A stretch of 49,454 nucleotides of DNA from an uncultured Hyphomicrobiales bacterium (lineage in GTDB: Bacteria > Pseudomonadota > Alphaproteobacteria > Rhizobiales > Xanthobacteraceae), in NCBI GenBank assembly GCA_903885555.1, contig CAISIV010000229.1:1-49454 (forward strand), in the 5' to 3' direction. The notes beneath the pieces are model-generated. The model was not told the DNA's origin. It did not search any database and saw nothing but the letters and a program-made list of their open reading frames with translations. Every line of letters begins with the position of its first letter. The first letter of the stretch is position 1. This document shows, in pieces, positions 1 through 8,016 of this stretch. Both the position numbers and the translations under genes were made by a program.

Positions 1-1
1 C

Positions 2-295
2 ACTTTGGGCCTGCGCGATCACACCGGGCGCCAGTTCGCCGACATGATCGTCGATCAGTTCGAGGAAATGCTGGAAGCGAGCGACAAGCAGCCTCTGGTG
101 TTCGCGCTGTCGCTGCATGGCTTCATCGTCGGTCAGCCGTTCCGTTTGCGGCCGTTGCGCCAGGCCATCAAGCACTGCGCCCAGCACAAGCGCGCCAAGG
201 ATGTCTGGTTCACCCGCGCCGGCGATGTCGCAAAGTATTGCTACGAGATGAAGCCCGGCATCATCCCCGGCAGCGCCTCGGCAGCGGCGGCTTAA
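2..295 (+). CDS. Polysaccharide deacetylase-family protein, C-terminal end (partial)
   Basis: The reading frame is open to the left edge of the window, so only about the last 97 residues of this protein are present. The visible part (FALSLHGFIVGQPFRLRPLR, then a helical segment and DVWFTRAGDVAKYC) matches the end of NodB-fold polysaccharide deacetylases of the PuuE/allantoinase-like branch, where a late His and the final strand close the barrel. In that branch the enzymes hydrolyse cyclic amides or N-acyl bonds rather than chitin. It lies 24 nt upstream of an acetamidase/formamidase gene in the same direction and probably shares its transcript. The substrate cannot be told from this fragment. 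Family assignment is fairly sure, the function is not. Confidence 0.7.
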   Translation, partial: TLGLRDHTGRQFADMIVDQFEEMLEASDKQPLVFALSLHGFIVGQPFRLRPLRQAIKHCAQHKRAKDVWFTRAGDVAKYCYEMKPGIIPGSASAAAA

Positions 296-319
296 GTCTC
301 AAGAGTAAGGAGCAAGACA

Positions 320-1303
320 ATGAACAAACCCATTGGCGCCGCCGAGGCCGCCGGCAAGACTCATCTGTTGCAGTCGAAACCCGATACCGTGCACTGGGGT
401 TTCTTCGACGGCAGCCTGCCGCCGGTCCTCACCATCGACTCGGGTGACCGCGTCACCATTGAATGCGTTACCGCCAACCCGGAATGGTTGCCGCCGGCCG
501 ATTCCCCGTTCAAGCCGCTCGACGACATCAAGCTGATCCACAAGGAAGCCAAGCGCGGCAGCGGCAACCACATCCTCACCGGACCCATTTATGTGAACGA
601 AGCCAAGATCGGCGACGTGCTCGAGGTGAAGATTCTCGACATCGAGATGCGCCAGGACTGGGGCTTCAACCTGTTCCGGTCCTATGGCGGCACGCTGCCG
701 GAGGAGTTCAACTACCAGCGCCTCATCCATGTCGGTCTCGATCGCGAGAAAATGCTCGCGACCATGCCGTCCGGCCTCAAGGTGCCGCTGTCGCCGTTCT
801 TCGGCCAGCTCGCGGTGGCGCCGCCCAAAGCCTATGGCAAGCAGAACAGCAAGGAGCCACGCGAGTTTGGTGGCAACCTCGACTGCAAGGACCTTGTCGC
901 AGGCACGACCATCTATCTTCCGGTCTGGAACGATGGCGCATTGTTCTCGACTGGCGACGGCCATGCCGCGCAGGGCCACGGCGAAGTCGACGGCACAGCG
1001 ATCGAGACTTCTCTCAAAGGTACATTTGAGTTCAAGGTCCGCAAAGATCTCGGCTGGAAAATGCCACGCGGCGAGACGCCGACGCATCTCATCGCCTTTG
1101 GTCTCGATTCCGATCTCGATGATGCCGCCAAGCAGGCACTGAAGCAGATGATCGAATGGATCGTCGCTATCACCGGCATTCCCAAGGACGAGGCCTACGC
1201 CCTCTGCAGCTTTGCCTGCGACCTGCACGTCACGCAGACCGTCAACAATCAGAAAGGCGTGCACGCCATGATCGCCAAATCCATCCTGAAGAAGCCCGCC
1301 TGA
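320..1303 (+). CDS. Acetamidase/formamidase family amidohydrolase
   Basis: This 327-aa protein belongs to the FmdA/AmdA family, metal-dependent hydrolases that release ammonia from short amides. It is the short, AmdA-like form rather than the roughly 410-aa FmdA form. Visible family features are the N-terminal VHWGFFDGSLPPVLTIDSGD strand region, the central GDGHAAQGHGEVDG motif (about residues 212-225) that supplies metal ligands, and the THLIAFGLD segment near residue 255. A ribosome site (AAGGAG, 306-311) precedes the ATG. Its stop codon overlaps the start of the ABC ATPase gene as TGATG, so the two are translationally coupled, which suggests that the enzyme acts on the imported compound or a product of it. 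The cytoplasm is the expected site. The actual amide is unknown. Confidence 0.88.
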   Translation: MNKPIGAAEAAGKTHLLQSKPDTVHWGFFDGSLPPVLTIDSGDRVTIECVTANPEWLPPADSPFKPLDDIKLIHKEAKRGSGNHILTGPIYVNEAKIGDVLEVKILDIEMRQDWGFNLFRSYGGTLPEEFNYQRLIHVGLDREKMLATMPSGLKVPLSPFFGQLAVAPPKAYGKQNSKEPREFGGNLDCKDLVAGTTIYLPVWNDGALFSTGDGHAAQGHGEVDGTAIETSLKGTFEFKVRKDLGWKMPRGETPTHLIAFGLDSDLDDAAKQALKQMIEWIVAITGIPKDEAYALCSFACDLHVTQTVNNQKGVHAMIAKSILKKPA

Positions 1304-2094
1304 TGAAGAATTTCGTCGATATGCATGAGGTCTCGCTGCGCTATGGCGAGGACGGCGACGGCACACTGGCGTTGCAGAACGCAACGATGAAGGTCGACAG
1401 CGGCGAGTTCGTCGCCGTGGTCGGCCCGTCAGGCTGCGGCAAGTCGACTTTGATGAAGGTCATCACCGGCCTGTGGCCCCCGACCGCCGGCGGCGTCATC
1501 GTCAACGGCAAGGAAGTGGACAAGCCGCTGTCGATCACCGGCATGGCGTTTCAAAATCCGACTTTGCTGCCGTGGCGCACGGCGCTCGACAACGTCATGC
1601 TGCCGCTGGAAATCGCGGAGCCGCATGCATCGCAGATGAGACGCCAGCGCAAGATGTATGAAGCCAAGGCGCGCGATCTGCTGGCGCTGGTCGGCCTCAA
1701 AGGCTTCGAAGACAAATTCCCCTGGGAATTGTCCGGCGGCATGCAGCAGCGCACGTCGATCTGCCGGGCGCTCATCCACGATCCATCGTTGCTGATGCTG
1801 GATGAGCCGTTCGGCGCGCTCGACATGTTCACGCGCGAGGAACTGTGGCTGGCGATGCAGGAGCTCTGGATGGCGCGCCGGCCGACGGTTGTCCTGGTCA
1901 CCCACGATCTGCGCGAAGCGGTGTTTCTCGCCGACCGTATTCTCGTGATGAGCAACCGGCCCGGGCGCATCATCGCCGAGCGGACCGTCGAATTGCCACG
2001 CCCGCGCAAGCTGTCGATGACATATGAGCCTTATTCGGTGGGTATGGTGCAGGAGCTGCGCGATCACATCAGCGCCGCCAGGGTGGCCGCATGA
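1303..2094 (+). CDS. ABC transporter ATP-binding protein (nitrate/sulfonate/taurine type)
   Basis: This 263-aa ATPase is of the SsuB/TauB/NrtD type that powers uptake of sulfonates, nitrate, pyrimidine precursors or aromatic acids. The Walker A motif GPSGCGKST is at residues 41-49, the Q-loop lies in AFQNPTLLPWRT, the signature is LSGGMQQR, and Walker B with the D-loop is LLMLDEPFGALD followed by the switch His in VTHDLREA. The ATG at 1303 shares its A with the stop of the preceding amidase, and the gene ends in an ATGA overlap with the permease. A longer upstream reading is possible but starts inside the amidase and adds no conserved sequence. With the permease and one or both nearby NMT1-type binding proteins it would form a complete importer. 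Confidence 0.92.
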   Translation: MKNFVDMHEVSLRYGEDGDGTLALQNATMKVDSGEFVAVVGPSGCGKSTLMKVITGLWPPTAGGVIVNGKEVDKPLSITGMAFQNPTLLPWRTALDNVMLPLEIAEPHASQMRRQRKMYEAKARDLLALVGLKGFEDKFPWELSGGMQQRTSICRALIHDPSLLMLDEPFGALDMFTREELWLAMQELWMARRPTVVLVTHDLREAVFLADRILVMSNRPGRIIAERTVELPRPRKLSMTYEPYSVGMVQELRDHISAARVAA

Positions 2095-2912
2095 GCGAAA
2101 TCACCCTCCCGACCGCGCCGAAGGTTCGTCGGCGCAAGTTCACGCGCAACAAGGCATTCCGCCGCGTGCTGCCCTGGCTCGTGGTGGCAGGAATTTTTCT
2201 CGTCTGGCAGGTGCTGGTCGTCGCGCTGCGCATCGAACCTTTCGTACTGCCCTCCCCGACGTCGATCTTCGCCGCCGGCTGGCAGTGGCACACGATCATC
2301 CTGCAGAATGCGTGGCAAACACTGTTCACCACGACGATCGGCTTCTTTTTTGCAATCATCATCGGCGTGCTCGCCGGTGTTGCTATCGGTTCGTCGTCGT
2401 TGATCTATGATGGCTTCTATCCGGCGCTGGTCGGCTTCAACACCATTCCGAAGGTCGCGGTGGTGCCGATCCTGATCATCTGGTTCGGCGTCGGTTCGGT
2501 GCCGGCGATCATCACGGCGTTCCTGCTGGCGTTTTTCCCGATCCTGGTCAACGTCGCGACCGGTATCGCAACCGTCGAGCCAGAACTGCAGGACGTGCTG
2601 CGCGCGCTGGGCGCCAGCAAATGGCAAACCATCCGCAAGGTCGGCCTGCCGCGTGCGATGCCCTACTTCTTCGCCTCGCTGAAAGTGGCGATCACCGTCG
2701 CCTTCGTCGGCTCGATCATCGCGGAAACCGTCGGTTCCAACGCCGGTATCGGCAACTTCATGCTGGTGGCGTCGTCGCGTTTCGAGGTGCCGCTCGCCTT
2801 TGCTGGACTACTGGTCACGGGCGCCATGGGCATCGCGATGTACGCCATTGCCGGCGCAATCGAGGCCCGCATGACCGGCTGGGCCACGCGCACGGGCGGC
2901 GGCGGCACCTGA
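2091..2912 (+). CDS. ABC transporter permease (SsuC/TauC family)
   Basis: This 273-aa inner-membrane protein is the transmembrane subunit of the importer. It begins with a basic cytoplasmic tail and a first membrane helix (about residues 27-46), and carries four or five further helices. The coupling-helix (EAA) motif is seen in the stretch RALGASKWQTIRKVGLP near residues 172-188, where the ATPase docks. The family is BPD_transp_1, and the length is typical. The start overlaps the ATPase stop as ATGA at 2091, so the two subunits are probably made in equal amounts. No binding protein directly follows; the closest candidate on this strand is at 4938-5864, after two hydrolase genes. Confidence 0.92.
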   Translation: MSEITLPTAPKVRRRKFTRNKAFRRVLPWLVVAGIFLVWQVLVVALRIEPFVLPSPTSIFAAGWQWHTIILQNAWQTLFTTTIGFFFAIIIGVLAGVAIGSSSLIYDGFYPALVGFNTIPKVAVVPILIIWFGVGSVPAIITAFLLAFFPILVNVATGIATVEPELQDVLRALGASKWQTIRKVGLPRAMPYFFASLKVAITVAFVGSIIAETVGSNAGIGNFMLVASSRFEVPLAFAGLLVTGAMGIAMYAIAGAIEARMTGWATRTGGGGT

Positions 2913-2963
2913 CGCGAGCAAATAACCGCGACCTCTGACCTTCCTTCTCGTAGGAGACTTCCC

Positions 2964-4211
2964 TTGTCCGACAACGCCGCCGCCGATTCCGCCGACGACA
3001 CCATCGAGCAGATCACCGCCGACCGCTCCGCGCATTACGAGCCTTTCGGCTGGCATCATTGGCCCGAGCACCCCTGGCTGTCCTATCAGTTCCGCCGCAG
3101 CCTCGGCGAAACGCAGGAAGGCGGCGGCGCGGTCAGCGAGATGTTCCTCGCGGCAAGCCGCATGATACCCGGCGATTATGAAAGCTGGCACGTCGAATGG
3201 ATGCGCACCGGCGACCGCAACTGGGCGCGCGGCATCGAAGCGGAAAAGGCGGGCCACATCCGCACCGCGATGAACTGCTTCCTGCGCGCCGCCGAATACT
3301 ATCGCCAGGCCGAATTTCATCTCGAGCCAAAGGACCCGCGCCGGCTGCCGACGTTCGAGAAGATGGAAGCCTGCTCGAAGAAATTCATCGCGCGCCTCAA
3401 TCCGCCCGGCATCGCCGTCGATATTCCTTACGAGCCCGGCAAACCGATCTGCGGTTACTTCATCCGCGCGCCGTTTCCCGGCGACAAGTTGCCGGTGATG
3501 ATCTGCATGGGCGGCCTCGACTCCATCAAGGACGAGATGTGGTTCATGCAGGCGCATGGCTGCCTGCAGCGCGGCATTTCGGTTCTGATGATCGATGGCC
3601 CCGGCCAGGGCGGCACGCTGCGCCGCCACGGCCTGGTCAGCCGGCCCGACACCGAAGTGCCGATCGGGAAATGCATCGACTGGCTTTTGACGCGTGACGA
3701 CGTCGACCCGAAGCGCATCGCTGTCTGCGGCTCCAGCATGGGGGGCTACTACGCGGCGCGCGCGGCCTGCTACGAGCCGCGGCTGGCGGCGGCGATCTCG
3801 CACGGCGCCATCTGGTCGCTCAGCGACATGTGGGGCAACAAGGGCGACGAATTCGGCCTGTCGATGCACATCCGCTGGGTGCTCGGCGCCAAGACCATGA
3901 AGGAGGCGCACACAATCATGGTGCCCTTCACGCTCGAAGGGCATCTCAAGAACATGAAGTGCCCCTATTTGATCCTGCACGGCGGCCACGACGTGCTGAC
4001 CGTATCGGCGGCGAAGAAGACCTATGACAGCGCCAAGGCCGGCGGCGTCGACGTCACCATCCGCATTCTCGATCCGGACGAAACCGGCGCAGAGCATTGC
4101 CAGCACGACAATCCGACCATCGGTCAGGAGGTGCTTTGCGACTGGCTTGCCGATAAGTTCGGCATCGACCAGGACGCGCTGCTGAAACGTACGTGGAATC
4201 CGCTCGTCTAA
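2964..4211 (+). CDS. Alpha/beta hydrolase, prolyl-oligopeptidase-like (dihydroxypseudooxynicotine-hydrolase-related)
   Basis: This 415-aa protein has a helical N-terminal part (residues 1-130) and a C-terminal alpha/beta-hydrolase domain. The nucleophile elbow is GSSMGG with Ser258, an oxyanion region GGLDSIKDE lies upstream, and a likely catalytic His378 sits in GAEHCQHDN. The N-terminal helical cap plus this hydrolase core recalls 2,6-dihydroxypseudooxynicotine hydrolase and FrsA-like proteins; the former cleaves a C-C bond next to a pyridine ring. The start is a TTG at 2964 preceded by a good ribosome site (TAGGAG, 2951-2956). It lies 51 nt after the permease and directly before a fumarylacetoacetate-hydrolase-family gene, so a hydrolytic step in a ring-compound pathway is a fair inference, but the substrate is unknown. 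Confidence 0.82.
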   Translation: MSDNAAADSADDTIEQITADRSAHYEPFGWHHWPEHPWLSYQFRRSLGETQEGGGAVSEMFLAASRMIPGDYESWHVEWMRTGDRNWARGIEAEKAGHIRTAMNCFLRAAEYYRQAEFHLEPKDPRRLPTFEKMEACSKKFIARLNPPGIAVDIPYEPGKPICGYFIRAPFPGDKLPVMICMGGLDSIKDEMWFMQAHGCLQRGISVLMIDGPGQGGTLRRHGLVSRPDTEVPIGKCIDWLLTRDDVDPKRIAVCGSSMGGYYAARAACYEPRLAAAISHGAIWSLSDMWGNKGDEFGLSMHIRWVLGAKTMKEAHTIMVPFTLEGHLKNMKCPYLILHGGHDVLTVSAAKKTYDSAKAGGVDVTIRILDPDETGAEHCQHDNPTIGQEVLCDWLADKFGIDQDALLKRTWNPLV

Positions 4212-4234
4212 GCGACTCAACCAGAGAGCCACCA

Positions 4235-4936
4235 ATGGCCGACCAACTCGTCTTCCCCGCCATCGAACCGACCGTGCTGCCGGTCGTGGACGGCGGTCTG
4301 TATCCGGTGCGGCGCATCTATTGCGTCGGTCGCAACTACGCCTCGCACATCCGCGAGATGAAAGAGGCGGACGAACGCGACCCGCCGTTCTTTTTCCAGA
4401 AACCGCGCGACGCCATCGTCAATGATGGCGCGACAGTACCCTATCCGCCCGATACCGACGATTTCCAGTACGAGATCGAACTGGTGGCCGCCATCGGCAA
4501 GGATGGCCGCGATATCGACGTGGCGAGTGCGCTCGATCACGTCTGGGGTTATGCGGTCGGTATCGAATTGACCCGCCGCGACCGCCAGCGCGACGCACGC
4601 GATCTGCAATTGCCGTGGGAAGCCGGCAAGAGCTTCGATCACTCGGCGCCGTGCGGGCCGATCTATCCGGTCTCCAGCGTCGGCCATCCGGCGGCGGGGG
4701 CGATCACGCTCGCGGTCAACGGCAAAGAGCATCAGCGCGGCGATCTCAAGGAGATGATCTGGAATGTGCCGGAGATCGTGGCGCAACTGTCGCGTCAGAT
4801 GACGCTCAAGGTCGGCGACTTGATCATGACTGGAACGCCGGCCGGCGTCGGGCCTGTGGTGCCCGGCGATGTGATGGTCGGAGCCGTCGAAGGCCTCGGC
4901 TCCATTACGATTACCGTCGGCGACAAGGCGCGCTGA
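4235..4936 (+). CDS. Fumarylacetoacetate hydrolase family protein
   Basis: This 233-aa protein is a compact FAH-family enzyme, the group that includes fumarylpyruvate hydrolase, acylpyruvases and oxaloacetate decarboxylases; they use Mg to cleave or decarboxylate oxo-acids. The conserved opening RRIYCVGRNYASHIREM, the FFFQKPRDAI strand, the metal-binding FQYEIELVAAIGKDGRD segment (acidic ligands near residue 80) and the C-terminal GDLIMTGTPAGVGPV loop are all present. The ATG at 4235 is preferred because it follows AGAGAG (4223-4228) and gives the family's normal N-terminus; an upstream in-frame ATG at 4193 lies inside the preceding hydrolase gene. The next gene starts 1 nt after its stop, so the two are coupled. 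Confidence 0.9.
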   Translation: MADQLVFPAIEPTVLPVVDGGLYPVRRIYCVGRNYASHIREMKEADERDPPFFFQKPRDAIVNDGATVPYPPDTDDFQYEIELVAAIGKDGRDIDVASALDHVWGYAVGIELTRRDRQRDARDLQLPWEAGKSFDHSAPCGPIYPVSSVGHPAAGAITLAVNGKEHQRGDLKEMIWNVPEIVAQLSRQMTLKVGDLIMTGTPAGVGPVVPGDVMVGAVEGLGSITITVGDKAR

Positions 4937-4937
4937 G

Positions 4938-5864
4938 GTGACCACAAAGCCCGTCGTCACACTCAACGTCTTTCCCGGCGGCTTCAACTGGCCGATTTAC
5001 GTCGGACGAGACAAGGGCTTTTTCGAAAGCCAAAGCATCTCGGTCGAAATTCAAGGCACGCCGGACTCGGTCACGCAGATGACCGATTTCTCGCAGGGCA
5101 AATTCGACATCGCCATGACGGCTGTCGACAACATCGTCGCCTATGTCGAGGGTCAGGGTCAGGCCCCGATCGGGCCACAGCCGGAATTCTTCGCCTTCAT
5201 GGGTGTCGATACCGGCTTTCTCAGCCTGGTCGCCTCGCCCGAGATCAAGACCATTGGCGACCTGCGCGGCAAGATCGTTTCGGTCGATGCAATGACAACG
5301 GGCTATGCCTTCGTCCTCTACGAAATCTTGCGTCGCCATAGCCTCGAGAGGGACAAAGACTACGAACTCGTCAGCGCAGGCGGCATGGCGCAACGCTGGA
5401 GCGGCCTGCGCGAAGGCCGCCATCAGGCGACGCTGTTGTCGGCGCCGTACAATCTCATCGCCCGCAATGCAGGCTTTTCGCAACTGGTTCGCGCCACCGA
5501 TGTCATCGGCCCCTACCAGGGCAACGTCGCCGCAACACGCCGCTCGTGGGCCGCGGCCAACGCCGGCAAAATCGTCGGCTACATTCGTGCATTTCGAGAG
5601 TCGGTCACGTGGCTTTACGAAGCTGCGAACCGCACCGAAGCCATCGATATTCTCAGCCGTAATCTTCCTCAGATGCAGCAGGAAATCGCGGCAGCAAGTT
5701 ATGGCGAACTGCTCGACCCCGTTCACGGTTTCTTCAAAGCCTGCGAACTGGATCGGGCCGGACTTAAATGCGTTCTCGAACTCCGCAACCGATATGCGCC
5801 GTCGGCGAAACCTTTGGATACGCCGGATCGGTATTTCGATCCGCACTATTTCAATCAGACATAG
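4938..5864 (+). CDS. ABC transporter substrate-binding protein (NMT1/SsuA-like), no signal peptide
   Basis: This 308-aa protein has the periplasmic-binding-protein type II fold of the NMT1/THI5/SsuA group: it opens with VTLNVFPGGFNWPIYVGRDK, followed by the typical KGFFESQSISVEI and later GDLRGKIVSVDA. It should bind the compound imported by the 1303-2912 transporter. The GTG start at 4938 lies 1 nt after the FAH stop, and no alternative start would add a signal peptide: the first conserved strand begins at residue 5. Exported members normally carry 25-30 extra N-terminal residues. Either the true start lies inside the FAH gene in another frame, which is not seen, or this protein works in the cytoplasm. 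It converges on the gene at 5879-6781, with only 14 nt between them. Confidence 0.85.
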   Translation: MTTKPVVTLNVFPGGFNWPIYVGRDKGFFESQSISVEIQGTPDSVTQMTDFSQGKFDIAMTAVDNIVAYVEGQGQAPIGPQPEFFAFMGVDTGFLSLVASPEIKTIGDLRGKIVSVDAMTTGYAFVLYEILRRHSLERDKDYELVSAGGMAQRWSGLREGRHQATLLSAPYNLIARNAGFSQLVRATDVIGPYQGNVAATRRSWAAANAGKIVGYIRAFRESVTWLYEAANRTEAIDILSRNLPQMQQEIAAASYGELLDPVHGFFKACELDRAGLKCVLELRNRYAPSAKPLDTPDRYFDPHYFNQT

Positions 5865-5878
5865 CGCGGGCGGCGGCG

Positions 5879-6781
5879 CTAAAGCCGCGCGACCACGTCA
5901 GAATATTGCGGATGCGTGTCGAGAATGCCGACCTTCCTCGCAAACTCGTTCATGCCATCAACAAAGACAGGCGAGATTTCCGTCGAGTAATACGGCAGAT
6001 CGCGCTCGATCAGCTTGGCGATGAGCGCCGCCTCCCCCGGCGGGAAAACCTTGCGGCCAACCTTCTCGGCCAATGACACATCGGCCTTCAACGCGGCGTG
6101 CGTGGCTTCCATGGCCTTGACCATCTTGGCCGCGTGATTGGGATGCTCGGCGAGGAAGCGATCGGTCACGGCAAGCGAAGCCATGGTGTAGTTGAAGCAT
6201 TCCTTCGGCCCGTCGCCGCGCCGTATATCGAGCACCACCTTGCCGGCGCCGCTGCGCACCGCGACCTCGGTGCCCATGCCGTTGGCCCAGAAGCCGTCGA
6301 TCAACCTTTCTTCCAGCGCCTTTGCCGCCATCAAGCCGAAATTGACGCTGCTGCTGCCGGTGTTTGGCACCGGCGCGATCGTGACATTGTCACGCGCCGC
6401 ATCGATGCCGGCGGCGACGAGAAGCTGCTTCAATCCCAAATCGACCCACGGGGCGGCGCCGATCTTGCGGCCTTTGACCACGTTGATGTCGCCGCGCGGG
6501 CAATCGATGTCCGAGCGCATGACCAGGAACCAGTACATGCCTTGCGCCTGGGCGCACAGCAGCTTGGCGCCCTGCCATCGCGGGAACGCGGCCAAGGTTG
6601 AATGCGCCGAACCGGCCACGCAGTCGACGTCACCGTCTCGTAACGCGCCATAGGCCTTGTTGACCGGAAAAACGAGCTCGATGGAAGCATCGATGCCCTG
6701 CTCGGCGAACTTGCCGAGCTCAACCGCGGCGACCGCCGGGAAATATGAGTTCGAAATCAGATCGGGAACGGCGATTTTCAT
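5879..6781 (-). CDS. Second NMT1-like substrate-binding protein, no signal peptide
   Basis: This 300-aa protein is also of the NMT1/SsuA group, beginning MKIAVPDLISNSYFPAVAAV and continuing with KFAEQGIDASIELVF. The ATG at 6781 places the first beta strand at residue 2, so it too lacks a signal peptide; the 14 further in-frame codons upstream carry no hydrophobic segment. It is the last gene of the leftward operon that begins at 10868, and is separated by 13 nt from the monooxygenase gene. It shares only fold-level similarity with the protein at 4938-5864, so the two probably recognise different ligands. It could serve the same ABC transporter or act as a soluble sensor or carrier; the sequence does not decide this. 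Confidence 0.82.
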   Translation of the reverse strand: MKIAVPDLISNSYFPAVAAVELGKFAEQGIDASIELVFPVNKAYGALRDGDVDCVAGSAHSTLAAFPRWQGAKLLCAQAQGMYWFLVMRSDIDCPRGDINVVKGRKIGAAPWVDLGLKQLLVAAGIDAARDNVTIAPVPNTGSSSVNFGLMAAKALEERLIDGFWANGMGTEVAVRSGAGKVVLDIRRGDGPKECFNYTMASLAVTDRFLAEHPNHAAKMVKAMEATHAALKADVSLAEKVGRKVFPPGEAALIAKLIERDLPYYSTEISPVFVDGMNEFARKVGILDTHPQYSDVVARL

Positions 6782-6794
6782 GGTGGCCTGAGGG

Positions 6795-8006
6795 TTATGC
6801 GGCGGAGTCTTTGCGGCGAACACTTTCCAGCAGCGAGGTTCGCATCAGGAAGGCACGGTGCGCAACAGGGTCCGCGGCGTTGCGGCGCAGCTGCTCGAAA
6901 TTGGCCTCGCGCTTGGCAGGGTCTTTCTCTTCGAGGCGCTTCTTGTTGGCGATGGTCTGCTGCTGGACGTATTCGATATTCATCGGCCGCCGCACGGCGT
7001 CGTACTGTGCCAGATCAGCCTCCGGCCGTTCGCCCAATGTCACCGCGGACAGGAGTGACGCCAGTTGCGTCGCGTCGTGCACACCGCAGTTCAAGCCGAG
7101 ACCGCCGATCGGATTGTTCACGTGCGCCGAGTCGCCGGCCAGAAACACGCGTCCCTTGCGGAAACTCGCGGCCACACGCTGGTGAACATTGTAGATATTG
7201 CGGTGAAAGATGTCGTAGGTCCCCGATTTCGGGAAAAACTTCTGCAGACGGGCTTCGGTGGCGGCCGGATTGAGAACTTCATCATCCGTCTGACCAGGAA
7301 GGGCCGGAAATACAGCGCGCCAGCGCCCCTTGTGATCGTCGCCGGCCACCTTGAAGAGATTGGCCCATTCGTCGGGATCGGAGAAGTAAGCGCGATAGGC
7401 GACGCCATGCTCACCGGCAAAATCGAACGGCGTCGTCAGCACGAGGAACCTCTCGGGAAAAGTATAGCCCTCGAAGTCGATACCGAGCGCCTTGCGCACC
7501 GTCGAGCGGCCGCCGTCGGCGCCGACAAGATAGCTGCCGCTTACCGTCTTGCTTCCGGACGCCGTCTCGACAGTGATGTTGACGCGGTCGTCATGCGGCG
7601 CGATGGCGTTGACGGATGCGTTGAACGTCACTTCGACATGCGGGAATGCCTTCAGCCGCTCAAGTCCCATCTTGGCGATCTTGTGCTGCTCGCATTGCAC
7701 GACAAAGGGATACGGCGTGTCATCCTTGAGGATGGCGTGGTCGAACTCCGCCACGACGCGGCGGGTCGGCCGGTCCCAGAACTGAAACGTTCGCGCCACC
7801 AGGCCTTGGGCGACGGCATCGTCCAGTAAGCCAACAGCCGACAACATCTCCAGCGTCGCGGGGTGCAAAGTCGAGGCCCGCGGCGCTTCGTTGACGGCCT
7901 CGGCAGCTTCGAACAGCCGCACCGGAATGCCACGTTGGGCAAGCGCCAAGGCGGTGACGATGCCGACGGGACCACCGCCGGCAATCAGGATGGGACGGCT
8001 GTCCAT
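6795..8006 (-). CDS. FAD-dependent group A aromatic monooxygenase (MhpA/PHBH-like)
   Basis: This 403-aa protein is a single-component flavin hydroxylase that would use NAD(P)H and oxygen to hydroxylate an aromatic or heteroaromatic ring. The FAD-binding GGGPVGIVTALALAQRG motif lies at residues 9-25, the ADGGRSTVR (DG) motif near the middle, and the second FAD motif is FLAGDSAHVNNPIGGLGLN. Two starts are possible, at 8012 and 8006; 8006 is chosen because it sits about nine bases from the GGA of the ribosome site. Length is close to 3-hydroxybenzoate/4-hydroxybenzoate hydroxylases, and the extra C-terminal thioredoxin-like domain of long MhpA forms is missing. In this operon it is the only obvious redox enzyme and thus the likely first attack on a ring substrate. 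Confidence 0.87.
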   Translation of the reverse strand: MDSRPILIAGGGPVGIVTALALAQRGIPVRLFEAAEAVNEAPRASTLHPATLEMLSAVGLLDDAVAQGLVARTFQFWDRPTRRVVAEFDHAILKDDTPYPFVVQCEQHKIAKMGLERLKAFPHVEVTFNASVNAIAPHDDRVNITVETASGSKTVSGSYLVGADGGRSTVRKALGIDFEGYTFPERFLVLTTPFDFAGEHGVAYRAYFSDPDEWANLFKVAGDDHKGRWRAVFPALPGQTDDEVLNPAATEARLQKFFPKSGTYDIFHRNIYNVHQRVAASFRKGRVFLAGDSAHVNNPIGGLGLNCGVHDATQLASLLSAVTLGERPEADLAQYDAVRRPMNIEYVQQQTIANKKRLEEKDPAKREANFEQLRRNAADPVAHRAFLMRTSLLESVRRKDSAA

Positions 8007-8016
8007 GGCCATTTTC

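Noticed and set aside
2808-4235. A 475-codon leftward frame over the alpha/beta hydrolase
   Set aside because: It is the antisense of a gene with a GSSMGG nucleophile elbow and clean ribosome site; the mirror frame shows no family motif.
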